A DNA stretch of 64,000 nt, from positions 123,097 to 187,096 of the forward strand of contig UCIA01000021.1 of NCBI GenBank assembly GCA_900472295.1, in the 5' to 3' direction. The notes beneath the pieces were generated by a model, which saw only the letters and a program-made list of their open reading frames with translations, ran no database searches and was not told the DNA's origin. This DNA is from Hyphomicrobiales bacterium (GTDB taxonomy: Bacteria; Pseudomonadota; Alphaproteobacteria; Rhizobiales; Rhizobiaceae). Position numbers and translations under genes: made by a program. This document shows, piece by piece, positions 27,501-36,689 of the stretch. Numbering within the stretch: the stretch's first letter is position 1; each line of letters starts with the position of its first letter.

Positions 27501-28489
27501 TTGCGGTCGGTCCGCGCACCACCGTCAATGGCGACAACGGCATCGGCATCGGCAACGGCGCCATCGTGCAGCAGACGGCGCCGGGGGGCATCGCGATCGG
27601 CCAGAACTCGACGGTCAACCAGGCCGACAGCATCGCTCTCGGCACCAACGCGACCACCAACGGAGCCCAGGCGGTGGCGCTCGGCGCCGGCGCCACGGCC
27701 AACGAGCCGGGCAGCGTCGCGCTCGGCGCGGGCTCGACGACGGCGGCGGCGGTCGCCACCACCGGCACCACCATCAACGGCGTCGCTTATACCTTCGCCG
27801 GAACAGCTCCGACGAGCACGGTGAGCGTCGGCACCGTCGGCAACGAGCGCACCGTCACCAATGTCGCCGCGGGCCGGATCAGCGGCACCTCGACCGATGC
27901 CATCAACGGCAGCCAGCTTTACGCCACCAACCAGGCGGTCGAAGCCGTGCAGGGTAGCGTCGGCGACCTCAATGAATTCGCGATCCAGTATGACAAGAAC
28001 GGCGACGGCAGCAAATCCAACTCGATTACCCTTGCCGGCGGCGACCCCAACACGCCGGTGGTCATCCACAATGTCGGGCCGGGCGTTGCCAACACCGATG
28101 CGGTCAACGTTCAGCAGTTCAACGCCGGGCTGGCGACCACGCTGGACAACTCGAAGACCTACACCAACCAGGTCGCGGCCACGACGCTGCAGCAGGCCAA
28201 CGCATATGCGGACTCCAAACTCAGCCAGCTCAACATGGATATGGGCGAGGTCCGGGGTGAAGCGCGTCAGGCCGCAGCGATCGGCCTCGCGGCGGGCTCG
28301 CTGCGCTATGATGACCGTCCCGGCAAGCTCAGCGTGGCGGCCGGCGGAGGCTATTGGCGCGGTGAAGGGGCGCTTGCGTTTGGCGCCGGCTATACCAGTG
28401 AGGAAGGGCGGGTTCGCGCGAACCTGTCCGGCACGACAGCCGGCGGACACTGGGGTGTTGGCGCGGGTGTCAGCCTTACTCTGAACTGA
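24548..28489 (+). CDS. Trimeric autotransporter adhesin (YadA-like)
   Basis: A 1313-aa type Vc secreted adhesin that forms a trimer anchored in the outer membrane. The signal region is unusually long: about 82 residues, with an Arg-rich stretch (SVRRRLMAVLRNACRVLGMRR) and a hydrophobic core ending in PASA. Residues about 90-600 are a YadA-type head of many 14-residue SxAIGxxAxAxG repeats. Three neck/stalk units (NVAAGRLS..STDAINGSQLFATNQ) follow near residues 616, 754 and 1098. The C-terminal 75 residues are the YadA anchor (MGEVRGEARQAAAIGLAAGS then four beta-strands), ending in LTLN rather than the usual aromatic residue. By family it mediates attachment to surfaces or host cells. It is preceded by a coupled unknown gene and followed 9 bp later by an ialB-type gene. 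Confidence 0.95.
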   Translation: MTRSVEGRARIELSSSFVGNWIAGAADSRSVRRRLMAVLRNACRVLGMRRKGLGLGALGSGRMLAAALGAIALGGIATPASAQYAAGGGSATAPETVAIGNGSTANVNWAIALGFQAQSTAQYSIAIGRTASATGPGGAVALGSGTISNNVNTVAIGVNASATNAGASALGTFAVASGGNSTAVGVSSLASGGTSFAGGWGSQATGTRAIAIGSQAVSSGLDTVAQGTNTIANSQNAIAVGFQSTATGVNAVYLGSRTAAGTGALAQSAIGIGTDVTASQVDATAIGRQSRATGTSATAMGRNASAWGNQSIALGLGAIAGVQANTALPNSIAIGTNSLSSGAFGVAIGSAANATADAGTAVGNTAIASGQNASAFGSGANATGANSLAAGVSANASGIGSTALGVGAVTSATNAVAVGTSASASGLNSIYIGARTFGAGASAQGAIGIGTDVSASSANSVAIGTRANASGGKAVAIGADNVAYGDGAVSIGDPSYASGTGAFTGGANNIANSDGTASATAANMANGAVAIGNNNKAIGQGSVALGNGSTAGAAGLAGNVALGNGATAAASSGDVALGSGSVTATAVGTASTTIGGVNYNFAGTTPTSTVSVGAVGAERTITNVAAGRLSNSSTDAINGSQLFATNQQVTQNTTDIAANTADITNLGNTITDINSGAGIKYFHANSTLADSQALGTDSVAIGPNAIANNAGDVAIGSGAVSTVTTAVGGTTIGGVAYTFAGTTPAGAFSVGSVGAERQIQNVAAGQLSGTSTDAVNGSQLFATNQQVTQNTTDIAANTADIAANTADITNLGNSISNITGDTSTAYTDANGDGIRYVRTNDRTLAVTDSFAQGIGSSALGYQATASADNALALGRDTQASVIGGVALGAGSVSDRAVAPTSGSILSGTGLIPYNTADMSLLGAVSVGTSTSYRQIINVADGTQDQDAVTLRQLKGALSSFAVTGSLYFHANSTAADSLAVGVDSVAVGPRTTVNGDNGIGIGNGAIVQQTAPGGIAIGQNSTVNQADSIALGTNATTNGAQAVALGAGATANEPGSVALGAGSTTAAAVATTGTTINGVAYTFAGTAPTSTVSVGTVGNERTVTNVAAGRISGTSTDAINGSQLYATNQAVEAVQGSVGDLNEFAIQYDKNGDGSKSNSITLAGGDPNTPVVIHNVGPGVANTDAVNVQQFNAGLATTLDNSKTYTNQVAATTLQQANAYADSKLSQLNMDMGEVRGEARQAAAIGLAAGSLRYDDRPGKLSVAAGGGYWRGEGALAFGAGYTSEEGRVRANLSGTTAGGHWGVGAGVSLTLN
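26924..26965 (+). repeat. 21-bp heptad repeat in adhesin stalk
   Basis: Two consecutive 21-bp units each encode DIAANTA (residues 793-806 of the adhesin). The equivalent stalk at about 26510 has only one unit in an otherwise near-identical stretch, so the two stalks differ by exactly one coiled-coil heptad. Confidence 0.8.
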
Positions 28490-28497
28490 GCCCGGCC

Positions 28498-29073
28498 ATG
28501 ATCAGGCAGGCAGTCCTTGCTATCGCGATATCCATGACGTCAGTGCTCCTGTCCAGCCCGTTCGCGGCCGGGCAGGAGGCGGTCGCTGCGGGCTACAGGG
28601 TAAAGCCTTCCGACGTCGCGGTGCCCGCGGATGCGAAGCTTGGCGAATATCAACGGACCACCCGTCCGTTCGAGAACTGGACGCTGATCTGCGACGAGAA
28701 CCTGAAGGCGCGCCAGAAGGTCTGCAACGTCACCCAGATCATCGAGGACCAGGCAGGACAGGTTGCGTTCAGTTGGTCGCTGGCCGCAACCAAGGAAGGC
28801 AACCCCTACATGATCTTGCGCACCCCGCCGGGCGCCAGGAGCGACGCTCCTGTCCTGCTGAGCTTCGAGGGGCGCAAGGAGGCGGTAAAAATTCAACTCG
28901 AGGGATGCAATCAGGCCGTTTGCATCGGCATGCTGCCGGTTGGTCCGATCATGCGCGAACAGATTTCGAAGGACGCGGCATCCATCATCTCCTATCCGAC
29001 GACGGACGGCAGGACGATCAACGTGACCGCGACCCTCAAGGGCCTCTCCAAGGCGGTTGAGGCGATAAAATGA
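28498..29073 (+). CDS. Invasion-associated locus B (IalB) family protein
   Basis: A 191-aa exported protein with an N-terminal signal peptide (VLAIAISMTSVLLSSPFAAG). The mature domain matches IalB: FENWTLICDENLKARQKVCNVTQ with the paired Cys, then VLLSFEGRKEAVKIQLEGCNQAVCIG with the second Cys pair. Bartonella IalB is linked to erythrocyte entry; free-living alphaproteobacteria carry many homologues of unknown role. It starts 9 bp after the adhesin stop, so it belongs to the same transcript. A role in envelope maturation or adhesin display is plausible but unproven. Confidence 0.9.
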   Translation: MIRQAVLAIAISMTSVLLSSPFAAGQEAVAAGYRVKPSDVAVPADAKLGEYQRTTRPFENWTLICDENLKARQKVCNVTQIIEDQAGQVAFSWSLAATKEGNPYMILRTPPGARSDAPVLLSFEGRKEAVKIQLEGCNQAVCIGMLPVGPIMREQISKDAASIISYPTTDGRTINVTATLKGLSKAVEAIK

Positions 29074-29086
29074 CCGAGGCATCCCG

Positions 29087-29782
29087 ATGAACCAGCAATC
29101 GATCCATGACCGGATAATGTCCCGGAACCAGAGCAACGATACTGTTCGGGTCGGCGTCCGCGATCCGAACAAGCCGAAACGAAAGCGGCTGAAAACGGCG
29201 GTCTTTTCATTGCTCGCGATTGCCGTCGTCGGAGCTGCCGGCCTTGCCGCCATGCGATACGATCTGGTCCGGAATTTGTTGCCGCAGCCGGCGATTGCCG
29301 AGGCCCGCGAACCCGATCCGGCGCTGGCCGACACGCCATTTCTCCAGCACGCCAAGCAGGCCGGTCTACAATCCTGTTCCAATGTCTTTCCAGCACTTGG
29401 GCAGCTGTTGACCAATGGTACGACCTACAGCGTCCACTCGGTCTGGAACAACGATGCTCCCGACAAACACGTGGTGGAAGCGCTGGTCGGGATGAACTAC
29501 GCCACGCAGGGCTACAGCGGCCCGGCCGCGGGCCTGGTGTTCGCAGCACCAACGACATCTGCTTGCGAAGGCACGATGGTCCGGGTGGCGCCATTCGCGG
29601 CCAGCTGCGCCGACATTCCGGCCCAGCTTCCGAAAGGCAGCAAGCTTGCCAACAATCTCGGACAAATCAGCGTCTACGAACTGGCCAATGGAGGGGGCAA
29701 TGCGATGCTGCTGCCCACCGGTAACAGCTGCGTCGTCATTTCCGTGGCCTCGGCAACAGGAAAACAAGGAGGCGTACAATGA
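29087..29782 (+). CDS. Unknown single-pass membrane protein (231 aa)
   Basis: The N-terminus is cytoplasmic and strongly basic (PNKPKRKRLK), followed by one membrane helix at about residues 38-57. The remaining 170 residues are periplasmic, with four cysteines that may form disulfides. The soluble part has alternating hydrophobic stretches but no domain was recognised. It starts 13 bp after the ialB-type gene and its end overlaps the DUF4189 gene by 4 bp, placing it firmly within the adhesin operon. The topology suits an inner-membrane anchor for a periplasmic complex. Confidence 0.75.
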   Translation: MNQQSIHDRIMSRNQSNDTVRVGVRDPNKPKRKRLKTAVFSLLAIAVVGAAGLAAMRYDLVRNLLPQPAIAEAREPDPALADTPFLQHAKQAGLQSCSNVFPALGQLLTNGTTYSVHSVWNNDAPDKHVVEALVGMNYATQGYSGPAAGLVFAAPTTSACEGTMVRVAPFAASCADIPAQLPKGSKLANNLGQISVYELANGGGNAMLLPTGNSCVVISVASATGKQGGVQ

Positions 29783-30240
29783 GAACCAGTCTCGCCATTG
29801 CGGCGATCGGCATGCTGTTGCTTTGCGCCGGGCGGCTGGCCGCGGCTGACCTCCCTGCCCCGGTCCCGGTTGAGGAAGAGAGGGGCATCTGGGCGGCGAT
29901 CGCCTATTCGAGCCCTGACGAGAAGCACGGCTTCTTCTGGGGTGCCGACAAGCGGCAAGAGGCGATGGACATCGCCCTCAAGCATTGCCAGAACGCCGGC
30001 GGCGACGGCTGCGCCGTGGTCAGCGTGTTCCGCAATCATCGCCACTGGAATGACGACGACAACACCGGCTTTCCCTACAACCACTGTGGTGCGCTGGCCG
30101 TGGGCGAGAAGGCGGAAGGACGGCTGACCAGTTGGGGCGCCGAGACGGCGCAAACACGCCGGAAGGCCGAAGACCTCACGCTGCAGGCCTGCGAGCGGAA
30201 CGGACAGAAGTGCAAGATCCGTGAATGGGTATGCACCTGA
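29779..30240 (+). CDS. DUF4189 domain-containing secreted protein
   Basis: A 153-aa protein with a signal peptide (LAIAAIGMLLLCAGRLAAA). The mature domain matches DUF4189: WAAIAYSSPDEKHGFFWG, then ALKHCQNAGGDGCAVVSVF, and a C-terminal TLQACERNGQKCKIREWVC. Six Cys in a regular spacing suggest three disulfides. The function of DUF4189 is unknown; it occurs in secreted proteins. It overlaps the preceding gene by 4 bp (ATGA) and is the last gene of the run; the convergent HerA-like gene ends 28 bp away. Confidence 0.85.
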   Translation: MRTSLAIAAIGMLLLCAGRLAAADLPAPVPVEEERGIWAAIAYSSPDEKHGFFWGADKRQEAMDIALKHCQNAGGDGCAVVSVFRNHRHWNDDDNTGFPYNHCGALAVGEKAEGRLTSWGAETAQTRRKAEDLTLQACERNGQKCKIREWVCT

Positions 30241-30268
30241 GGCATCGGCCGCGGCGGTCGCCGCTCCG

Positions 30269-31816
30269 CTATCTGCCCCTGGACAGGCTGCCCAGGATGC
30301 CACGCACGATAGCCCGCCCTACGGACGAGCCGACGGAGCGCACCACCGCCTTGATCGCGGCTTCGGCGACGGTCTGGCGATTGGAAGGCCTTGGCGCCGG
30401 GGCGCGCCGGCCACCGGATTGCGGCGGGCGATCGTCATCGCCGAAGCCGGGGATGGTCCAGCGCGAGCGGCCGGGGTCGGTCTGCTGCGCCTGTTCTTCC
30501 CCGTCCTGCGCCCCCTTGGCCTTCTTCTGCAGCATCTCGAAGGCCGATTCGCGGTCGATGGTCTGGTCGTACTGGCCGGCGACCGGGCTCTGGTCGATCA
30601 GCTTGCGGCGCTCGTCCGCGGTGATCGGGCCAAGTCTGGAGGATGGCGGCCGGATCAATGTCCGCTGCACCATGGACGGCACGCCTTTGGCTTCCAGCGT
30701 CGAGACCAATGCCTCGCCGGTGCCAAGTTGGGTGATGGCGGTGGCGCAGTCGAAATCCGGATTGGGCCGGAAGGTGTCGGCGGCGGTCTTCACCGCCTGC
30801 TGCTCACGCGGCGTATAGGCGCGCAGCGCATGCTGCACGCGGTTGCCGAGCTGGGCCAGAACCTTTTCAGGGATATCCAGAGGGTTCTGGGTGACGAAAT
30901 AGACGCCGACGCCCTTGGAGCGGATCAAGCGAACCACCTGTTCGACGCGGTCGATCAGCACCTTCGGCGCTTCGTCGAACAGCAGATGCGCCTCGTCGAA
31001 GAAGAATACGAGCTTCGGCTTGTCGGGATCGCCGACCTCGGGCAATTCCTCGAACAGTTCCGACATCAGCCAGAGCAGAAAGGTGGCGTAGAGCCTGGGG
31101 TTCATCATCAGTCGGTCGGCGGCGAGCACACTGATGGCGCCGCGGCCGTCGCGGGTGGTGCGCATGATATCGGCGATGCGCAGAGCCGGCTCGCCGAAGA
31201 AGTTTGCAGCACCCTGCTGTTCCAACACCAGCAGCGTGCGCTGGATGGCGCCCACGGAAGGCTTGGTGACATTGCCGTAGCGCGAGCTGATCTCCTCGGC
31301 GCGTTCGGCGATGTGGGCCAGCAGCGACTGCAGGTCCTTCATGTCGAGCAGCAGCAGGCCTTCTTCGTCGGCGATGCGGAAGGCGATGTTCATGATGCCT
31401 TCCTGCGCTTCGGACAGGTTCATCAGCCGTGACAGAAGCAGCGGCCCCATTTCCGAGACGGTGGCGCGGATCGGGTGACCCTGCTCTCCGAACAGATCCC
31501 AGAAAATGACCGGGAATTCCTGGAAGTCGTAGGGGTCAAGCTTGACCTGCTGCGCCCGCTTGACCAGGAAATCCTGCGCCTTGCCCATCATGGCGATGCC
31601 GGACAGGTCGCCCTTGATGTCGGCGCAGAACACCGGCACGCCGGCATTGGAGAAACCCTCGGCCAGGATCTGCAGGCTGACCGTCTTGCCGGTGCCGGTG
31701 GCGCCGGTGATCAGGCCATGGCGGTTGCCATATTGCAGCAAAAGCTGCTCGGCGCGCTGATAGCTGTCGTCGGGCTTGCGGCTGGCACCGAGGAAAATGC
31801 TGGTGTCGTCGGCCAT
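30269..31816 (-). CDS. HerA-like ATPase, DUF853 family
   Basis: A 515-aa cytoplasmic ATPase of the HerA/FtsK-related superfamily. Walker A is [12 protein letters not shown] (residues about 39-50), Walker B is [13 protein letters not shown], and [12 protein letters not shown] is the sensor region. DUF853 proteins are widespread and poorly studied; a DNA-translocase or helicase role is assumed from the fold. The C-terminal 80 residues are low-complexity and basic ([15 protein letters not shown]). ATG 31816 has a GGAG element about 10 nt upstream. It is divergent from mutA across the 18-bp tandem repeat. Confidence 0.9.
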   Translation of the reverse strand: MADDTSIFLGASRKPDDSYQRAEQLLLQYGNRHGLITGATGTGKTVSLQILAEGFSNAGVPVFCADIKGDLSGIAMMGKAQDFLVKRAQQVKLDPYDFQEFPVIFWDLFGEQGHPIRATVSEMGPLLLSRLMNLSEAQEGIMNIAFRIADEEGLLLLDMKDLQSLLAHIAERAEEISSRYGNVTKPSVGAIQRTLLVLEQQGAANFFGEPALRIADIMRTTRDGRGAISVLAADRLMMNPRLYATFLLWLMSELFEELPEVGDPDKPKLVFFFDEAHLLFDEAPKVLIDRVEQVVRLIRSKGVGVYFVTQNPLDIPEKVLAQLGNRVQHALRAYTPREQQAVKTAADTFRPNPDFDCATAITQLGTGEALVSTLEAKGVPSMVQRTLIRPPSSRLGPITADERRKLIDQSPVAGQYDQTIDRESAFEMLQKKAKGAQDGEEQAQQTDPGRSRWTIPGFGDDDRPPQSGGRRAPAPRPSNRQTVAEAAIKAVVRSVGSSVGRAIVRGILGSLSRGR

Positions 31817-31900
31817 ATATCCGTTTCTCCGAAAACTGGTGTGTTCAAAGGCCGATGGCCTTGCCGCAGGGTATAGTCAGGCCGCTGCACAGCGACAATG

Positions 31901-32008
31901 CCTATCGTCAGAATCGAGCCTATCGTCAGAATTGGGCCTATCGTCAGAATTGGGCCTATCGTCAGAATTGGGCCTAGCGTCGAAATCGGGCCTGTCCTCG
32001 GAATCAGG
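31901..32008. repeat. 18-bp tandem repeat array (six units)
   Basis: Units of 18 bp begin at 31901, 31919, 31937, 31955, 31973 and 31991. Three central units are identical (CCTATCGTCAGAATTGGG); the outer ones diverge, with a further degenerate unit after 32008. The array sits in the 393-bp gap between the divergent HerA-like and mutA genes. Because 18 is a multiple of three, every frame stays open through it, which creates spurious repeat ORFs. No spacers, so it is not CRISPR. The rest of the gap (31817-31900, 32009-32209) shows nothing recognisable apart from the mutA ribosome-binding site. Confidence 0.93.
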
Positions 32009-32209
32009 CCCGCATTTCCGAAATTGATGTTTGGAGCTTGCGGATTTTACCGGTGTTTGGCAATCGTTCATGGTTCGTCCGCACAGGCTGCCCTATATCC
32101 AGGGAAATGGAATCCGGGCCGCGCAAGCGCATCGCATTGCGATATCGGACGGGGAACCGTAGACTGGACTGCTCAGGCTGGTGCGGCCGCATAAAAACGA
32201 GGAACATGG

Positions 32210-33652
32210 ATGAGCGCCGGAGCCTTGACCAGGAGTGTCGAACCCGCTGATGTCGAGCGCCAGCGATGGCTGGCCTTGGCCGAAAAGGCGCTGGCCGGCG
32301 CATCCTTCGAGGACAGGCTGGTCTCGCATACTGACGACCAGATTCGCATCGAGCCGCTCTACGATCGCGCCACTGGGTCCGAACCGCTGGTGCGCGCCAA
32401 CCCCAAACTGCCGTGGATCGTCAGCCAGCGGATCGACGACCCCGATGTCGGCCGGGCCAAGGCCCAGGCCCTGGATGATGTAGCCCAAGGCGCGACCGGA
32501 TTGTCGCTTGTCTTTGAAGGCGCCCCGAACGCGTTCGGCTATGGCCTGCCGAGGACGACGCAGGCGCTGGAGACCGTGCTGGACGGCATACCGCTCAACC
32601 GCACGCAGATCCGCATCGACGCCCATCCCTGGAGCCGCGCCGTGGCCGACTGGCTGGTGGCGTTCCTGAGCAAGCGCCGCTCCGACCCGGCGAAGCTCAA
32701 CCTTTCCTTCGGCATCGACCCGGCGGCGATTTTTGCCGGTACCGGGCGGCTGCGGATGTCGATCGAGGCCCTGCAGGCATCGATGCCGCAATCGCTGGCG
32801 CATTTCTTCTCGCTGGGCGTGCCGGGCGTGCTGTTGGAAGCGGACGGGCGGGTGTTCCACAATGCAGGCGCCACCGAGGCGCAGGAACTCGGCACCATGC
32901 TGGCCTCCGCCGTCTCCTATCTCAGGATGTTCGAGGATGCGCGCCAGCCGCTGGTCTATGCCGCGCCACATATCGGTTTTGCGCTGAGCGTCGACCAGGA
33001 TCAGTTCCTGTCGATGGCCAAGGTGCGGGCCCTTCGCAGGCTTTGGGCGCGGATCCAGGAGACCTGCTCTATCCCCGCGTCGACGGCCAACATCCATGCC
33101 GAGACGTCGTTCCGCATGATGACGGTCGCCGACCCCGAGACCAACATTCTGCGCACCGCGATCGCCAGTTTTGCCGCGGCCGCAGGCGGCGCGGATTCGA
33201 TCTCCATCCTGCCGCACACCATCGCCCACGGCCTGCCGGCCCCCTTTGCCCGCCGCGTGGCGCGCAATGCGCAACTGATCATGGCCAATGAAAGCCATAT
33301 CGACTATGTCGCCGACCCGGCCTTCGGGTCGGGCGCGGTCGAGGCGCTGACCCAAGGTCTGTGCGAAGCGGCGTGGGAAGAGTTCCAGCGGATCGAGGCG
33401 GAAGGCGGCGTTCTGGTGAGCCTGCAGCAAGGGCATATCCAGAAGCGCGTCAAGGCAGCGTCCGAGCACCGCGCCGCGGCGTATCGGTCAGGCGAACGGG
33501 CGATCATCGGCACCACGCTCTACCCGTTGAAGACCGACGCTCCGGTCGAGACGCTGGCGGCCGAGCGCCGGCCGGCCTTCACCGAGGGCGTCGCGGTGTG
33601 CGAGGCGCTGTTTCCGGTGCGCATCGACCAGACGATCGGAGCCGCATCTTGA
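32210..33652 (+). CDS. mutA: Methylmalonyl-CoA mutase small (beta) subunit
   Basis: A 480-aa protein related to the barrel domain of methylmalonyl-CoA mutase but lacking a functional B12-binding region, as in known MutA subunits. Recognisable parts are [12 protein letters not shown] near the N-terminus and [30 protein letters not shown], which mirrors the active subunit. The heterodimer interconverts (R)-methylmalonyl-CoA and succinyl-CoA in propionate and branched-chain amino-acid breakdown. A GAGGAA ribosome-binding site precedes ATG 32210. Its stop overlaps the start of mutB. Confidence 0.93.
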   Translation: MSAGALTRSVEPADVERQRWLALAEKALAGASFEDRLVSHTDDQIRIEPLYDRATGSEPLVRANPKLPWIVSQRIDDPDVGRAKAQALDDVAQGATGLSLVFEGAPNAFGYGLPRTTQALETVLDGIPLNRTQIRIDAHPWSRAVADWLVAFLSKRRSDPAKLNLSFGIDPAAIFAGTGRLRMSIEALQASMPQSLAHFFSLGVPGVLLEADGRVFHNAGATEAQELGTMLASAVSYLRMFEDARQPLVYAAPHIGFALSVDQDQFLSMAKVRALRRLWARIQETCSIPASTANIHAETSFRMMTVADPETNILRTAIASFAAAAGGADSISILPHTIAHGLPAPFARRVARNAQLIMANESHIDYVADPAFGSGAVEALTQGLCEAAWEEFQRIEAEGGVLVSLQQGHIQKRVKAASEHRAAAYRSGERAIIGTTLYPLKTDAPVETLAAERRPAFTEGVAVCEALFPVRIDQTIGAAS

Positions 33653-35769
33653 TCCCTGATTTCTCAGAGATCGGCTGGTCGGCGCCGCGGCGCGCGCCGG
33701 TCGAGGTCAAGGGCCAGCGGCTGACGCCGGAAGGCATCGCCGTCAAGCATCTCTACAGCCAGGGCGACCTCAAGGGGCTCGCCCATCTCGACACCTATCC
33801 GGGCAGGCCGCCCTTCGTGCGCGGGCCCTACCCGACCATGTATGTCCAGCAGCCCTGGACGATCCGCCAATATGCCGGCTTCTCGACGGCCGAGGAATCC
33901 AACGCCTTCTACCGGCGCAATCTCGCCGCCGGCCAGAAAGGCCTGTCGGTCGCCTTCGATCTCGCCACCCATCGCGGCTATGACAGCGATCATCCGCGCG
34001 TCGCCGGCGATGTCGGCATGGCCGGTGTGGCCATCGATTCCATCCTCGACATGCGGCAGCTGTTCGACGGCATTCCGCTCGGCGAGATGACGGTGTCGAT
34101 GACCATGAACGGCGCGGTGCTGCCGATCATGGCGCTTTATATCGTGGCGGCCGAAGAACAGGGCGTTGCGCAGAAGGATCTGGCGGGAACCATTCAGAAC
34201 GACATTCTGAAGGAGTTCATGGTCCGCAACACCTACATTTATCCGCCGAAACCCTCGATGCGGATCGTGTCGGATATCTTTTCCTATACGTCGAAGAACA
34301 TGCCGAAGTTCAATTCGATTTCGATCTCCGGCTATCACATGCAGGAGGCCGGGGCGACGGCGGACCTGGAGCTCGGCTATACCATCGCCGACGGCATAGA
34401 ATATGCCCGTGCCGGCGTCGCCGCCGGTCTCGACATCGACCGCTTCGCGCCACGGCTTTCCTTCTTCTGGGCGATCGGCATGAACTTCTTCATGGAGGTC
34501 GCCAAGCTCCGCGCCGCGCGGCTTTTGTGGTCGAGCCTGATGCAGAAGAATTTTGCGCCGAAGGACGAGCGCTCGCTGTCGCTGCGTACTCATTCGCAGA
34601 CATCCGGCTGGTCGCTGACGGCGCAGGATCCTTACAACAACATCATCCGCACCATGATCGAGGCGATGGCGGCCACCCAAGGGCACACTCAGTCGCTGCA
34701 CACCAATTCCTTCGACGAGGCGATGGCGCTGCCGACAGACCATTCCGCCCGCATCGCCCGCAACACGCAGCTCATCCTGCAAAAGGAATCCGGCACCACC
34801 CGCATCATCGATCCATGGGGCGGCTCGGCCTATGTCGAACGGCTGACGCATGATCTGGCGGCGCGTGCGCTCGCCAATATCGAAGAGGTCGAGGCCCTCG
34901 GCGGCATGGCGGCGGCGACCGAACAGGGAATTCCGAAGCTGCGCATCGAAGAGGCGGCGGCGCGCACGCAGGCGCGCATCGATTCCGGCGAGCAGATGCT
35001 GGTCGGCGTCAACGCGCATCGGCCCGAAAACGACATCGAGGTCGACGTGCTGAAGATCGACAATGCCGAGGTCAGGGCAAGGCAATTGTCGAAGCTGCAG
35101 AACCTCAAGGGCACGCGCAATGTCGGCGCCGTCGAGAGCGCGCTCGACGCGCTGACCCGTGCCGCGGCAGGCAACGAAAACCTGCTGGAATTCGCCATCC
35201 GCGCCGCGCGCGCCAATGCCACGGTCGGCGAGATCTCGCTGGCGCTGGAAAAGGTCTTCGGCCGGCATATCGCCTCGGTGCAGACGATCTCCGGTGTTTA
35301 TCGCAACGCGCTTGGCGACAATCTGACGGTCGACCAGTTGCAGGAGAAGCTCGACGCCTTCGAGAAGAAGTCCGGTGGCAAGCCGCGAATCCTGGTGGCC
35401 AAGATGGGCCAGGACGGCCATGACCGCGGCCAGAAGGTCATCGCCACGGCCTTTGCCGATCTCGGCTTCGACGTCACTGTCGGCGCGATGTTCCAGACGC
35501 CGGATGAGATCGCCAAGCTGGCGGTGGCGCAGGACGTCCATATCGTCGGCGCCTCGTCGCTGGCGGCGGGACATTTGACGCTGATCCCCGAACTGCGCGA
35601 TGCGCTGAAGAGGCTCGGCCACGCCGACATACTGATCGTCGCCGGCGGCGTCATCCCACCACAGGACTACGACGCGGTGCTGGAAGCGGGCGCGGCAGAA
35701 ATCTTCCCGCCGGGCACGGTTATTCCGGAAGCAGCGGATCGGTTGCTGGACCGGCTGCTGGCGCGCTGA
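33649..35769 (+). CDS. mutB: Methylmalonyl-CoA mutase large (alpha) subunit
   Basis: A 706-aa catalytic subunit that uses adenosylcobalamin for the carbon-skeleton rearrangement of methylmalonyl-CoA. The N-terminal TIM barrel contains [20 protein letters not shown] and the mutase signature [26 protein letters not shown] region (about 34752-34830). The C-terminal B12 domain has the His-on motif DGHDRG in [17 protein letters not shown], and a GGVIPP end. The start is TTG 33649, overlapping the mutA stop as TTGA, because the conserved N-terminus begins right there. No cobalamin riboswitch was seen upstream of the pair. Confidence 0.95.
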   Translation: MIPDFSEIGWSAPRRAPVEVKGQRLTPEGIAVKHLYSQGDLKGLAHLDTYPGRPPFVRGPYPTMYVQQPWTIRQYAGFSTAEESNAFYRRNLAAGQKGLSVAFDLATHRGYDSDHPRVAGDVGMAGVAIDSILDMRQLFDGIPLGEMTVSMTMNGAVLPIMALYIVAAEEQGVAQKDLAGTIQNDILKEFMVRNTYIYPPKPSMRIVSDIFSYTSKNMPKFNSISISGYHMQEAGATADLELGYTIADGIEYARAGVAAGLDIDRFAPRLSFFWAIGMNFFMEVAKLRAARLLWSSLMQKNFAPKDERSLSLRTHSQTSGWSLTAQDPYNNIIRTMIEAMAATQGHTQSLHTNSFDEAMALPTDHSARIARNTQLILQKESGTTRIIDPWGGSAYVERLTHDLAARALANIEEVEALGGMAAATEQGIPKLRIEEAAARTQARIDSGEQMLVGVNAHRPENDIEVDVLKIDNAEVRARQLSKLQNLKGTRNVGAVESALDALTRAAAGNENLLEFAIRAARANATVGEISLALEKVFGRHIASVQTISGVYRNALGDNLTVDQLQEKLDAFEKKSGGKPRILVAKMGQDGHDRGQKVIATAFADLGFDVTVGAMFQTPDEIAKLAVAQDVHIVGASSLAAGHLTLIPELRDALKRLGHADILIVAGGVIPPQDYDAVLEAGAAEIFPPGTVIPEAADRLLDRLLAR

Positions 35770-35826
35770 GCGAACAGTTGCAATGCCCATCAGAGTTGTA
35801 TCATAGTACATGGCGCAACCTGCGGT

Positions 35827-36096
35827 ATGGCCATGAAGACTATCATTCACGGACTTGAGGACGGATCCGGCGTCGTAATCTTGCCGCGGGAAATGCTCGA
35901 CAGCTTGAACTTGCAGGTGGGCGATGAACTCGAGATCGTCGAAGCCGATGACGGCGTCATTCTAAGACCGGTGCCGTGCGACGATTTCGAAAGGCAAATG
36001 CGTGCTGCTCGCGATGTCATGGACAAGTATGAGCCCGCATTGAAAAAGCTGGCTGAGCAGATCGAGTCAGCCGGCGTCAGCTGTCCGACAACTTGA
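35827..36096 (+). CDS. AbrB/MazE/SpoVT-type antitoxin-like DNA-binding protein (orphan)
   Basis: An 89-aa protein with an N-terminal swapped-hairpin AbrB domain: GSGVVILPREMLDSLNLQVGDELEIVEADDGVILRP (positions 35869-35976). The C-terminal half is a helical tail that in toxin-antitoxin pairs binds the toxin. No toxin gene follows; the next gene is convergent and overlaps its last 20 bp. A short TGTA-N6-TACA inverted repeat at 35797-35810 lies just upstream and may be its operator. It may be a solitary regulator or the remains of a pair. A second ATG two codons in (35833) is possible. Confidence 0.85.
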   Translation: MAMKTIIHGLEDGSGVVILPREMLDSLNLQVGDELEIVEADDGVILRPVPCDDFERQMRAARDVMDKYEPALKKLAEQIESAGVSCPTT

Positions 36097-36550
36097 CGAT
36101 TTCCCATTCCTTGCCGTTGACGCTTGCGATGTCGCCGGCCTTCTTGCCGAACAGCGCCACGGCCATTGGCGAGACATGGGAGATGCTGCCCTTCGAGGGA
36201 TCGGCTTCGTCCTCGCCGACGATCTTCCAGTGCACCTTCTTGCCGTCATCGCCTTCCAGCGTGACGCCCATGCCGAAGCGCACCTGGTCGCTGCCGGTTT
36301 CCGGCACGGATAGCTCGGCGTTTTCGCGGCGCGCGGTCCAGTAGCGGAGGTCGCGCGACACCACGGCGATGCGCTCGCGGTCGGCTTTTCGCTCGGCTTT
36401 GGCCAGTATGTCGCGCAGATCGGCCAGATTGTCCTCGATCAGCGCCAGGCCGCGCTCCGTCACCAGATTGCGGTGCTGGCTGATCGGCCGCTCGCCGATG
36501 CCGGCAATGGCGTTTTCGCTGTCTTCCTCGCGGGTAAAAGCTCTGCTCAT
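36077..36550 (-). CDS. GreA/GreB family transcription elongation factor-like protein
   Basis: A 157-aa protein. The C-terminal 70 residues match the GreA/GreB FKBP-like domain (VRFGMGVTLEGDDGKKVHWKI, DPSKGSISHVSPMAVALFGKKAGD). The N-terminal part is a shortened coiled-coil (ALIEDNLADLRDILAKAERKADRERI) like GreA but lacks a clear acidic tip pair in the usual position. Gre factors stimulate RNA cleavage in backtracked RNA polymerase; this divergent copy may instead act like a GreA paralogue with another effect on the secondary channel. The 3' end overlaps the convergent antitoxin gene by 20 bp. Confidence 0.85.
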   Translation of the reverse strand: MSRAFTREEDSENAIAGIGERPISQHRNLVTERGLALIEDNLADLRDILAKAERKADRERIAVVSRDLRYWTARRENAELSVPETGSDQVRFGMGVTLEGDDGKKVHWKIVGEDEADPSKGSISHVSPMAVALFGKKAGDIASVNGKEWEIVKLSDS

Positions 36551-36689
36551 CCCATAAACTTAGGCCTGCTTGGGCTGCTGTACAAGCCATTAGCCGAGCC
36601 ACGGTCAATAGCCGGACCAAGGGGAGCGGAGCCCTATGCGGCTGGCCCAATTCCTGCGAAGAACCGTTTCATCGCAAGGATCTGTGCCG

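Noticed and set aside
31901..32008. Possible CRISPR array
   Set aside because: Repeats are contiguous without spacers, only 18 bp long, and no cas genes are in the window.
31877..32194. Repeat-rich open frames (PIVRIG, PNSDDR, SSELGL units) on both strands through the 18-bp array
   Set aside because: An 18-bp unit keeps every frame open, so repeats appear in several frames at once. Flanks have no ribosome-binding site or conserved protein, so these are not real genes.
31817..32209. Cobalamin riboswitch before the B12-dependent mutase genes
   Set aside because: No B12-box-like sequence or matching helix set is visible; the gap is mostly the tandem repeat.
33664..35850. A 728-codon minus-strand frame opposite mutB
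   Set aside because: It is the antisense of a strongly conserved B12 enzyme. Its composition (rich in Arg, Gly, His, Asp, no domain) is that of a shadow frame.
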